Below are positions 1-6,332 of a DNA stretch of 7,071 nucleotides, in pieces (position 1 is the stretch's first letter; each line of letters opens with the position of its first letter). This stretch comes from an uncultured Mollicutes bacterium (GTDB lineage: Bacteria > Bacillota_I > Bacilli_A > RFN20 > CAG-826), in assembly GCA_900550795.1 (NCBI GenBank), contig URTN01000041.1:1-7071 (forward strand). The letters run 5' to 3'. A program made the position numbers and the translations under genes. The notes under the pieces were generated by a model. That model did not search any database, was not told the DNA's origin, and saw only the letters and a program-made list of their open reading frames with translations.

Positions 1-522
1 ACAAATAAGCTTGCCAGTAATGAAATTTTGCTTACTAACATTTGTGGATAATACATTTTTATAATATGTTTTATTCTCGTTTGAAAAGAATAATTGGTAA
101 CTCAAGAACGGGCAAAGCAATAAAAAGATGAATGGAATAAATGAAACAAAGCAAGAATAACGTGATAGATTAATTCCTCTTCCTAACCCATCATAAGGAT
201 TAGACCCTATAACAAAGAACTTGTCATAATTAAGATTATTGCTAACGATCAAAGAAAAATATTGATACTTATGAAGATATTCAACATCCCCACTAGATTT
301 ATAAAGCTCGTAATATTTATCCATGCTCGAGTTGCACATATGCATAAACAAAGGAACGTCAGCATTCCCGTTTTTTAATACAAGTGGCAATAAAAGTAGC
401 AAAGCAAGCATACAAACTACTGAAATAATTAAAAACATAAACAAAGGTCCATCTAAAAAGACTCTTTTGCAAGAATAGATAAAAGACCTCTTTATTTCGC
501 CTTTATATGTCTGCTTTTTCAT
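1..522 (-). CDS. ABC-2-type exporter permease, second subunit (partial, C-terminus off the left edge)
   Basis: The frame opens with ATG at 522 and stays open for 174 codons to the left edge, so the C-terminal part is missing. The start is supported by an AGGAG site 5 nt upstream of the ATG. Visible layout: a short basic cytoplasmic N-terminus, a membrane segment at about residues 24-48, an external loop of about 75 residues, a second membrane segment at about 126-149, then a cytoplasmic stretch (KNVLSTNVSKQNFITGKL) like the coupling region of ABC-2 permeases, where a Leu-Ser-containing turn is followed by a basic or polar segment and the next helix. The upstream permease has the same layout, so the two look like paralogues forming a heterodimer on one ATPase. 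The gene overlaps that permease by 20 nt. The membrane export role is inferred from context and topology; the substrate is unknown. Confidence 0.75.
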   Translation of the reverse strand, partial: MKKQTYKGEIKRSFIYSCKRVFLDGPLFMFLIISVVCMLALLLLLPLVLKNGNADVPLFMHMCNSSMDKYYELYKSSGDVEYLHKYQYFSLIVSNNLNYDKFFVIGSNPYDGLGRGINLSRYSCFVSFIPFIFLLLCPFLSYQLFFSNENKTYYKNVLSTNVSKQNFITGKLIC

Positions 523-1462
523 ATAATCTCCTATTAACGAATAGTAGCAACAAGGCAAAAACCAAATGAATGGATAAACTAATCCAAAGCAAATAACTAG
601 AACCGTAGAAAGGAAGAGTAGTTAAACTAGAAAAAGGGATGTAGCTACAAATAATTTCTTTATCATACTGTTTGTCGGTAATTAAAGCCATGGAAGTCAA
701 AAATAGAATAACAACCATTGTGGCAGGAACAAAAATCGACATCAGGTTTTCTTTTAGAAGAATCCCAATAAAACTAGTCAGCATTGTAAAAAGAAAACTA
801 CAAGCAAGGCAAACAAGAAACATAATTAGAACAACTTCTAGAACGCTATGTTCGAATACCAATTCATTGATTTGCCTTAAAATATGGTACCCATGTATTG
901 GAATAGTAAAGAAAAACATTAATAGAAATAGCAAAATAGAAAACCCTAAATCAAAAAGAAATGACAACAATAAAGTATCGTTAAATAACTTCCTCCTATC
1001 TCTATTAGAAGAAAGGATATTCTTTATTCTCTTGCTAGAGAAATCAAAAGAAAAGGCAAATCCCCCGATAGCTACTCCAAAGAAGCAACTAAACAAAGGA
1101 AAAAGCAAAGTTGCCATAAAATAAAACGCACAAGAAACCTCATGTCCTTCAATTGGCATCAAGTTATCAAAATACATCCAACTTGCCTTATTGTTGCTTA
1201 ATAGGTATTGATAGGGAGCAGTCTCTAGATTGAAGGTTCTTTGATCGATAGCACCTCTTTCTAATGCATCTTTTTGTGAGTCAATATATTTTGAATATTC
1301 ATTTAAAGAAAATTGCAAATCCCCATCAAGAGAACTAGTTGTTCTAAAAGTCAAAGCAAAGCAAACAAAAAACAAAATCAAAAGGAAAAGAATCGATACA
1401 GTTATCAAATATCTTTTATTTTCCTTTAACAAGGCAAGCTTATATTTAGCCACCCCACTCAT
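503..1462 (-). CDS. ABC-2-type exporter permease, first subunit
   Basis: This is a 319-residue membrane protein. It has a basic N-terminus, a membrane helix at residues 18-39, an external loop at about 40-110 rich in charged and polar residues, a helix at about 112-138, and a cytoplasmic coupling stretch KRIKNILSSNRDRRKLF (144-160). Four further hydrophobic segments lie at about 164-188, 206-234, 242-262 and 288-310. Six helices with a large first external loop and a LSSxxxRRK-like turn after helix 2 fit the ABC-2 permease family. Its ATG overlaps the ATPase stop codon by one base (TAATG), and a GAGG site lies 7 nt upstream of the ATG. It should pair with the ATPase upstream and the second permease downstream. 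The substrate is not evident; peptide antibiotic or lipid export is a family-level guess. Confidence 0.85.
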   Translation of the reverse strand: MSGVAKYKLALLKENKRYLITVSILFLLILFFVCFALTFRTTSSLDGDLQFSLNEYSKYIDSQKDALERGAIDQRTFNLETAPYQYLLSNNKASWMYFDNLMPIEGHEVSCAFYFMATLLFPLFSCFFGVAIGGFAFSFDFSSKRIKNILSSNRDRRKLFNDTLLLSFLFDLGFSILLFLLMFFFTIPIHGYHILRQINELVFEHSVLEVVLIMFLVCLACSFLFTMLTSFIGILLKENLMSIFVPATMVVILFLTSMALITDKQYDKEIICSYIPFSSLTTLPFYGSSYLLWISLSIHLVFALLLLFVNRRLYEKADI

Positions 1463-2157
1463 TATTCTACCTCGCCAGTAGTCTTCGATATTTCTTCAAA
1501 CTTAGAGAATAAATCTATCTCTTTCGGATTTTTGCTATGGAATCCAATCGTACCAGAAGAAATAATAAATACTTCATCGCAAAAAGATTGAAGTTCCCTT
1601 ATCTCATGAGAAGAAATCAATATAGTTGACCCATTAGAAGAGAATTCTTTCAATAACTTTTCAAAAATAATAACCGTAACAGGATCGACCCCGTTAAAAG
1701 GTTCATCCAAGACCAATATGTCGGGTTTATTCATTATGGATAAAGCAAAATATAATCTTTGCTTCATGCCTAAAGAATAAGTCTTATATTTATCTTTGGC
1801 CCTTTTTTCTAGGCCCACTTGTCTTAATGCCCAGGAAATATTATCCATATTAAAATTAGAATATAGACCTGCAATTAAAGATAAGTTTTCATATCCAGAT
1901 AGATGTTGATAAAACACTGGTTCTTCTATCATAAAACCAATATTGAGTTTTTCTTTTTCCTCAACACTTATCCCATCATAACTAATATGGCCTGAATCTA
2001 GATGGTCTAAGCCTACCATTATCTTCATTAAAGTAGATTTACCAGCACCATTCGCCCCAATTAATCCAGATATCTTGCCTTTTTCAATATTTAAAGATAT
2101 CCCCTTAAGGACTTTCTTTTTACCAAACGATTTATAAACATTATCGATGTTAATCAT
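1462..2157 (-). CDS. ABC exporter ATP-binding protein, BcrA/LanF-like
   Basis: This ATPase would power the two downstream permeases from the cytoplasmic face. Counting from the chosen ATG (231 residues), Walker A GANGAGKST is at 34-42, the Q-loop region is IEEPVFYQHLSGYENL at 77-92, the signature is YSLGMKQRL at 127-135, Walker B with the catalytic Glu is LVLDEP at 148-153, and the H-loop His is 184. A Glu in place of the Q-loop Gln and SLGMKQ instead of LSGGQ are typical of the bacitracin/lantibiotic exporter subfamily (BcrA, LanF). The start is a choice: the frame is also open to ATG 2202 and TTG 2205. I prefer 2157 because family members start just before the INIDNVYKSFG strand, and because a promoter candidate lies inside the longer version. 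No start has a clear Shine-Dalgarno site, only a purine-rich stretch upstream. Confidence 0.88.
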   Translation of the reverse strand: MINIDNVYKSFGKKKVLKGISLNIEKGKISGLIGANGAGKSTLMKIMVGLDHLDSGHISYDGISVEEKEKLNIGFMIEEPVFYQHLSGYENLSLIAGLYSNFNMDNISWALRQVGLEKRAKDKYKTYSLGMKQRLYFALSIMNKPDILVLDEPFNGVDPVTVIIFEKLLKEFSSNGSTILISSHEIRELQSFCDEVFIISSGTIGFHSKNPKEIDLFSKFEEISKTTGEVE

Positions 2158-2188
2158 ATATGGATAACTATTTTCTCTCTTTTTTTTG

Positions 2189-2216
2189 ATTTTAATTAAC
2201 ATCAAACAAAAATCAA
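2189..2216 (-). promoter_or_regulatory. Candidate sigma-A-type promoter for the exporter operon
   Basis: Read on the minus strand, TTGATT (2216-2211) is followed after 16 bp by TAAAAT (2194-2189). These match the -35 consensus at 4 of 6 positions and the -10 at 5 of 6. Transcription would begin near 2182 and leave a leader of about 25 nt before the ATG at 2157. This supports that start over the ones at 2202 and 2205, which would lie within or upstream of the promoter. In AT-rich DNA such matches arise by chance, so the call is tentative. Confidence 0.35.
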
Positions 2217-2221
2217 CTTAA

Positions 2222-2229
2222 AACCGGTT
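2222..2229. repeat. 8-bp perfect palindrome AACCGGTT, possible operator
   Basis: AACCGGTT is a perfect 8-bp palindrome in otherwise AT-rich intergenic DNA, five bases upstream of the -35 candidate of the exporter promoter. Flanking CTTAA (2217-2221) and TTAAG (2234-2238) form a second, off-centre inverted pair. A dimeric regulator of the exporter could bind here, but no regulator gene is visible and the palindrome is short. Confidence 0.25.
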
Positions 2230-2250
2230 CATATTAAGAAAGGCCAATTT

Positions 2251-2288
2251 AGAACATCATTTTTACAATTTCTTTACATTTATTTACA
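2251..2288 (+). promoter_or_regulatory. Pho box: direct-repeat binding site for a PhoP/PhoB-type regulator
   Basis: Hexamers AGAACA (2251-2256), TTTACA (2262-2267), TTTACA (2273-2278) and TTTACA (2283-2288) start 11, 11 and 10 bp apart, so all lie on one face of the helix. B. subtilis PhoP binds direct TTAACA-like repeats with about 5 bp between them, usually as a set of four just upstream of the -10 in activated promoters. The three right-hand copies are identical and differ from TTAACA at one position. The last copy ends 9 bp before the -10 hexamer, so it takes the place of a -35 element. Position in front of pstS, and a response regulator gene at the end of the same operon, support phosphate-starvation activation. 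The assignment comes from the pattern and context. Confidence 0.8.
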
Positions 2289-2294
2289 AGTTGA

Positions 2295-2303
2295 TGATAT
2301 AAG
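2295..2303 (+). promoter_or_regulatory. Extended -10 element of the pst operon promoter
   Basis: TG at 2295-2296, one base, then TATAAG at 2298-2303 gives an extended -10 that matches TATAAT at 5 of 6 positions. No recognisable -35 lies at the correct distance; the Pho-box repeats occupy that space, as expected for an activator-dependent promoter. The predicted transcription start is near 2309-2311, giving a leader of about 45 nt. Confidence 0.65.
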
Positions 2304-2342
2304 CCCCTTTACCCTCCTTTTACAATTTTGGCGTTACAAATG

Positions 2343-2347
2343 AAGGA
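2343..2347 (+). promoter_or_regulatory. Ribosome binding site that fixes the pstS start
   Basis: AAGGA lies 7 nt before ATG 2355. The in-frame upstream candidates TTG 2328 and ATG 2340 have no such site. The protein from 2355 begins directly with a standard lipoprotein signal peptide, which agrees with this choice. Confidence 0.75.
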
Positions 2348-2354
2348 AAAAGAA

Positions 2355-3332
2355 ATGAAAAACAAAATTAAATCCGTACTCCTATTTGCTGCAACGCTAA
2401 CACTAGCTGGATGCGGAGAAAACTCTGAAAGCGGAACTTCTTCAACAAAGGAAGGCGAAACATTCACCCCTGTCGAACTATTATCCTGTGGTTCAACATC
2501 AGTTGATAAAGTCATCACTAGCTTAGGCAACAAATTTGCCTCATTAACCAATAACAAGGTTACATTAAAGAAAGATCAACATGGCTCTGGCGATGCTACT
2601 AAAGGCGTCACCGATGGCAAGAATAACGTCAAATACGATATCGGATTCCTATCTAGAGAAATCAAAGACAGCGAAAAAGCCACTCTAACCGAAACCAATA
2701 AAAACGGCAAGATGTGTAAGGATGCTGTCGTTGCTATCGTAAATGAATCTAATTCATATGAAGCTACCGATGCTGCTACTTTAGCCTCTATCTATAAAGG
2801 CGAAAAGAAAGCCTGGAGCGAAGTTGGTTCTAGTTTAACTGGTAATACCCAACTCTATTCTAGAGAGGCTGGATCAGGAACTAGAGAATGTTTCTTTGAA
2901 GGTATCGGCTATAGTGAAGTCAAAGCCGAAGATAAATGGAATGAAGGTGTCATCGTTTCTAGTCAAGCTTCTAATGGGGATATGATGAATGCTATTAAAG
3001 CTGCTGCTAATGGCATTGGATATTGTTCTTTGGATTCTCTTTCAAGTGCTATTGGAATCAAAGGATTAACTTTTGATGGAGTCGCCGCAAGTGAAGAAAC
3101 CGTTAATGATGGAACTTATAAACTAAGCCGTAATTTCAATTATGTCATTAGAGGCGACTACGAAGAAAATAGTTCCCGTAAATTAGCAGTCAATGCCTTT
3201 GTTGACTTTATGACTACCAAAGAAGGACTTGCCTGCATCAAATCTGCTGGTGGAATTGTTTCTGGATTAGAAAGCGCCCCAACCTGGTCAAGTGTCCAAC
3301 AAAGCAAATATACTGCTTTGTCTTCTAAATAA
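2355..3332 (+). CDS. pstS: Phosphate ABC transporter substrate-binding lipoprotein PstS
   Basis: PstS captures inorganic phosphate outside the membrane and delivers it to the PstC-PstA channel. The 325-residue protein begins MKNKIK, a hydrophobic stretch SVLLFAATLT and lipobox LAGC with Cys20, predicting lipid anchoring after cleavage. A short Ser/Thr/Glu-rich linker follows. Family-like ligand motifs are GSTSV at 46-50, HGSGDATKG at 76-84, YDIGFLSR at 94-101 and the hallmark REAGSGTR at 170-177, where Arg and the SGT turn contact phosphate in known PstS structures. Length fits the family. It is first in the operon, behind a Pho box. Its GC content is visibly higher than that of the membrane genes after it, which fits heavy expression. 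Its stop overlaps the pstC start by one base, and its last codons form a stem-loop. Confidence 0.95.
   Translation: MKNKIKSVLLFAATLTLAGCGENSESGTSSTKEGETFTPVELLSCGSTSVDKVITSLGNKFASLTNNKVTLKKDQHGSGDATKGVTDGKNNVKYDIGFLSREIKDSEKATLTETNKNGKMCKDAVVAIVNESNSYEATDAATLASIYKGEKKAWSEVGSSLTGNTQLYSREAGSGTRECFFEGIGYSEVKAEDKWNEGVIVSSQASNGDMMNAIKAAANGIGYCSLDSLSSAIGIKGLTFDGVAASEETVNDGTYKLSRNFNYVIRGDYEENSSRKLAVNAFVDFMTTKEGLACIKSAGGIVSGLESAPTWSSVQQSKYTALSSK
3299..3321 (+). promoter_or_regulatory. Stem-loop at the pstS/pstC junction
   Basis: ACAAAGCA (3299-3306) and TGCTTTGT (3314-3321) form a perfect 8-bp stem around a 7-nt loop, inside the last codons of pstS and ending 10 nt before the pstC ATG. No run of T follows, so it does not look like an intrinsic terminator. 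It occupies the place where a pstC ribosome binding site would lie. A role in mRNA stability or in lowering expression of genes after pstS is inferred; stem-loops after the binding-protein gene are a known way to give excess binding protein in ABC operons. Confidence 0.5.
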
Positions 3333-4330
3333 TGGATTTAGCCGAATTAGAAAACAAAAAATATCAAAGAAAGAACCTTCTAGATAAGATTCTAAAAGGT
3401 TTTTTCTTATTTTTAGCGTTAATTTGCGCTTGTTTTGTTATTTTCATCGCCCTTTTTATAACATATAAAGGAATATACCCATTCATTCATAATTATTCCT
3501 TGGATGGAAGTGAATATATCCATCAAGACTTTAAGATGTTCTTTATAAATTCTAGATGGCTATATAACGGGATGGGTGGCATGTTTTTCTTGTTGTTAAC
3601 AACGTTGTATACCACCGCTTTAAGCTTAATAATATCTGTACCGACTTCTATATTTACCGCCCTTCTTCTTTCTAGGATTGTCCCAAAAAAGATAAAGATG
3701 GTATTACAAACTTGTGTTGAATTATTAGCATCTATCCCTTCTGTCATATTTGGTTTATTTGGCGTTGGGGTAATTTGTCCAATGGTTGCTTCGCTTGGAA
3801 TAGAAACCTTTGGAGGAAGATCAACTTTATCTGCGGTTATTATTTTGGCTATCATGTCAATTCCTACAATGACAATGCTTTCATATAATGCCATGGAAGG
3901 GGTTGATAAAAGATTAATAGAATCTTCATTAGCATTAGGCGCTAGCCCTACCCAAACTAATTTTAAAATAGTAATTGGATCTTCAGTTTCCGGCATATTC
4001 GCTGGAATTATTTTAGGCATAGGAAGAGCATTAGGAGAAGCAACGGCTGTCCAGATGGTTATAGGAAATAATTCCTTAGGTACTTCTTTCTATAACATAT
4101 TTGCCCCAGGAAATACTTTAACTAGCGCAATGCTTACTGGAATTGGAGAAGCTAGTGGGATTGGATATGATGTTAGATTTTCTCTAGGATTAGTATTAAT
4201 TATTTTAATCATGTTAGTATCTGCTTCTTTATCCGCTATAAAAAGAAGACTTAACCCCTACTATAAAAAAGAAGATTCATTGCTATATAAAATAAAAGCT
4301 AGATTTAGCAAAAAGAAAGGGGGCATGTAG
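3332..4330 (+). CDS. pstC: Phosphate ABC transporter permease PstC
   Basis: PstC is one half of the phosphate channel in the cytoplasmic membrane. The 332-residue protein has a charged N-terminus, a first helix at about 24-45, an external loop to about 80, then five more hydrophobic segments. The LLASIPSVIFGLFG stretch at about 131-144 is characteristic of Pst permeases, and the EAA-type ATPase-contact loop (ALGASPTQTNFKIVIG, about 201-216) is followed by GRALGEATAV, also a Pst hallmark. The tail is basic (KKEDSLLYKIKARFSKKKGG). The ATG overlaps the pstS stop (TAATG) and has no Shine-Dalgarno site upstream, so translation probably depends on ribosomes arriving from pstS. Placement before pstA and the family motifs make the PstC call firm. 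Confidence 0.94.
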   Translation: MDLAELENKKYQRKNLLDKILKGFFLFLALICACFVIFIALFITYKGIYPFIHNYSLDGSEYIHQDFKMFFINSRWLYNGMGGMFFLLLTTLYTTALSLIISVPTSIFTALLLSRIVPKKIKMVLQTCVELLASIPSVIFGLFGVGVICPMVASLGIETFGGRSTLSAVIILAIMSIPTMTMLSYNAMEGVDKRLIESSLALGASPTQTNFKIVIGSSVSGIFAGIILGIGRALGEATAVQMVIGNNSLGTSFYNIFAPGNTLTSAMLTGIGEASGIGYDVRFSLGLVLIILIMLVSASLSAIKRRLNPYYKKEDSLLYKIKARFSKKKGGM

Positions 4331-4332
4331 TC

Positions 4333-5571
4333 ATGATTAACATTAAAAAAGCATTTACCCTTTCAAAAGATAAGCAAAGAAAAATAAAAGATGGAGCAGG
4401 TTTAGGAAGTATATTTCTCTTTTCTTCTTTTACTTTCATTATCTTAATTTGGATGATTGTATATGTCTTCCAAAACGGGACTTCATTATTAAATTCAAAT
4501 TTCCTATTTGGTGATTATTCCCAAAAAGTCACGACCATAAAAAGCAAAGACAGCAGCTATGTTCCTTTAGAATATAGCTTTGAAAATACTTCTAAAGTAG
4601 AAAACTTTTCTTCTAGATGGGGAATAGGAATAGAAAATAGAACCCATAGCGAAGAAGATGTTATCTATATAGTAAGCATAGAAAAGGATTCCCCATTCCT
4701 AGATTTGGTAGATAATAACAACGAAAAAGTAACAATCGATACTTCTTATTATCTATCTAGCCTTACTTTATATATGGATGATGGGGATATTGAAGTATTT
4801 GGTCCAAAAGATGGGGCTTCGAATATGGTTAAAGGATTAGATAAAGCCTATTCAATATTTGATGGAACCTTAACTAGCCCAGGAAAAGGAATAAGAGGAT
4901 CATTGCTAACTACTCTTGCCTTAATTGGATTTTCGTTACTATTTTCCCTTCCTTTAGGTATAGGGGGTGCAATATACCTATCTTGTTATGCGAAAGATAA
5001 TTTCATAACTAATATGATTAGGACATTAATTGATGTTACTAGCGGGATCCCTTCAATTATATTTGGTTTAGCAGGCGCGATTATATTTATCCCCTTCCTA
5101 AATACGATTACTTCTACTAACGGGGGTTCATTATTCTCTGGTTCACTAACTATGGCCATAATGTTACTTCCAACAATTGTAAAAACTGTTGAAGAATCAA
5201 TTAAGATGGTCCCCCATTCCCTAAAAGATGCTTCTTTATCGCTTGGAGCAAGCCAGGCCCAGACAATATTTAAAATAATCTTGCCTAATGCAATGCCAGG
5301 TATATTAAGTGCTACACTTCTTTCAATAGGAAGGATAATTGGAGAATCGGCCGCCTTAATATTCTCCATGGGTGCCATAATTGGAGATAATTTATCTTTA
5401 TTAGAAGGACATGCTTCCTTAGCAGTCCATATTTGGACTTGTTTACAAGGAGAAACCCCTCAATATGGGTCAGCATGTGCCATCTCAATAATCATATTGA
5501 TAGTAGTTTTGCTTCTATCTTTATTAGTAAAACTTCTCTCCTTTAGCTTAAAGAAAAAGAAAGGAATATAG
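4333..5571 (+). CDS. pstA: Phosphate ABC transporter permease PstA with an enlarged external loop
   Basis: PstA is the second channel half. At 412 residues it is about 110-120 longer than E. coli PstA (about 296). The excess lies between helix 1 (about 25-47) and helix 2 (about 189-216), on the predicted external side. From helix 2 on it is ordinary: [13 protein letters not shown] at about 236-248, the EAA-type loop with [16 protein letters not shown] at about 300-315, then [16 protein letters not shown], and a last helix with a Lys-rich tail. The insert holds RWGIGIE near 95-101, then [11 protein letters not shown], a pattern weakly like a PDZ fold, so it may contact PstS or another surface protein. 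The start follows the pstC stop by 2 nt, with an AAAGGGGG ribosome site 9 nt upstream. No frameshift or internal stop is seen. Confidence 0.92.
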   Translation: MINIKKAFTLSKDKQRKIKDGAGLGSIFLFSSFTFIILIWMIVYVFQNGTSLLNSNFLFGDYSQKVTTIKSKDSSYVPLEYSFENTSKVENFSSRWGIGIENRTHSEEDVIYIVSIEKDSPFLDLVDNNNEKVTIDTSYYLSSLTLYMDDGDIEVFGPKDGASNMVKGLDKAYSIFDGTLTSPGKGIRGSLLTTLALIGFSLLFSLPLGIGGAIYLSCYAKDNFITNMIRTLIDVTSGIPSIIFGLAGAIIFIPFLNTITSTNGGSLFSGSLTMAIMLLPTIVKTVEESIKMVPHSLKDASLSLGASQAQTIFKIILPNAMPGILSATLLSIGRIIGESAALIFSMGAIIGDNLSLLEGHASLAVHIWTCLQGETPQYGSACAISIIILIVVLLLSLLVKLLSFSLKKKKGI

Positions 5572-5573
5572 AT

Positions 5574-6332
5574 ATGGAGCAAACTATATTTAGCTACAAA
5601 GATGTAAATCTATATTATGAAGGTGGCAAAAAGCACGCCTTAAAAAACATAAATATAGATATATACAAAAACAAAGTTACTGCATTTATTGGACCTTCTG
5701 GATGTGGTAAATCTACTTTATTACGTTGCTTTAACAGAATGAATGACTTAATAGATGGATGTAAGATTGAAGGCGATATCAAGTTTAATGATGTTGATAT
5801 CAATTCACTTAATACAATCTATTTAAGAACACAAGTCGGCATGGTATTCCAGCAGCCAAACCCATTCCCGATGTCGATTAAAAATAACGTCATCTATGGT
5901 CCAAAATGCCAAGGTGAAAGAAATAAACAAGTACTTAATGATTTGTTGATCGATTCATTAAAGGGTGCTTCTTTATATGATGAAGTCAAAGATGATTTAG
6001 GTAAAAGTGCTTTATCTTTATCTGGCGGTCAACAACAAAGACTTTGCATTGCTAGGGCTTTAGCAATGAAACCAGATGTCATATTAATGGATGAACCTAC
6101 TTCTGCTTTAGACCCAATCGCCACCTTAAAAATTGAAGAATTAATAAAAGAACTAAAGAAGAAATATACGATTGTTATTGTTACCCATAATATGCAGCAA
6201 GCAGCTAGAATTAGTGATTACACCGCCTTCTTCATGCTTGGTGAATTAGTTGAATATAACAAGACAGAGCTCTTCTTTGCTCATCCTAAAGATAAACGTA
6301 GCAATGATTATATAACTGGGAGGTTTGGATAA
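5574..6332 (+). CDS. pstB: Phosphate ABC transporter ATP-binding protein PstB
   Basis: PstB hydrolyses ATP to drive phosphate import through PstC-PstA. The 252-residue protein has all catalytic elements intact: Walker [10 protein letters not shown] at 40-48, a Q-loop with [10 protein letters not shown] (a PstB hallmark), signature LSGGQQQR at 149-156, Walker B with D173 and E174 (VILMDEP), the D-loop SALDP, and H-loop His205 in [13 protein letters not shown]. The C-terminal stretch with [11 protein letters not shown] and ending YITGRFG is typical of PstB, and the length is standard. It starts 2 nt after the pstA stop with AAGGA 8 nt upstream, and its stop overlaps the phoU start by one base. 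Confidence 0.97.
   Translation: MEQTIFSYKDVNLYYEGGKKHALKNINIDIYKNKVTAFIGPSGCGKSTLLRCFNRMNDLIDGCKIEGDIKFNDVDINSLNTIYLRTQVGMVFQQPNPFPMSIKNNVIYGPKCQGERNKQVLNDLLIDSLKGASLYDEVKDDLGKSALSLSGGQQQRLCIARALAMKPDVILMDEPTSALDPIATLKIEELIKELKKKYTIVIVTHNMQQAARISDYTAFFMLGELVEYNKTELFFAHPKDKRSNDYITGRFG

Noticed and set aside
672..1124. Plus-strand open frame of 150 codons
   Set aside because: It lies wholly antisense to the permease gene at 503-1462, has a Lys/Arg/Asn-rich composition without domain features, and has no ribosome site or promoter.
2328..2354. Earlier in-frame starts for pstS (TTG 2328, ATG 2340)
   Set aside because: Neither has a Shine-Dalgarno site, and both would place charged residues before an otherwise standard lipoprotein signal; AAGGA sits at the right distance before ATG 2355.
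2309..2557. Minus-strand open frame of 82 codons at the pstS start
   Set aside because: It is antisense to the pstS signal peptide and pst leader, has no recognisable motif, and runs into the pst promoter region.
3299..3330. Intrinsic terminator after pstS
   Set aside because: The stem is not GC-rich and no T-run follows it; pstC begins at once, so it does not fit a terminator.
3523..4020. Minus-strand open frame of 165 codons within pstC
   Set aside because: It is the complement of a conserved PstC coding frame; the pstC motifs are on the plus strand and the antisense product resembles no family.
4986..5378. Minus-strand open frame of 130 codons within pstA
   Set aside because: It is antisense to the conserved PstA helices and EAA loop and has no independent signals.
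5615..5803. Minus-strand open frame of 62 codons within pstB
   Set aside because: It is antisense to the Walker A region of pstB; short, with no ribosome site.
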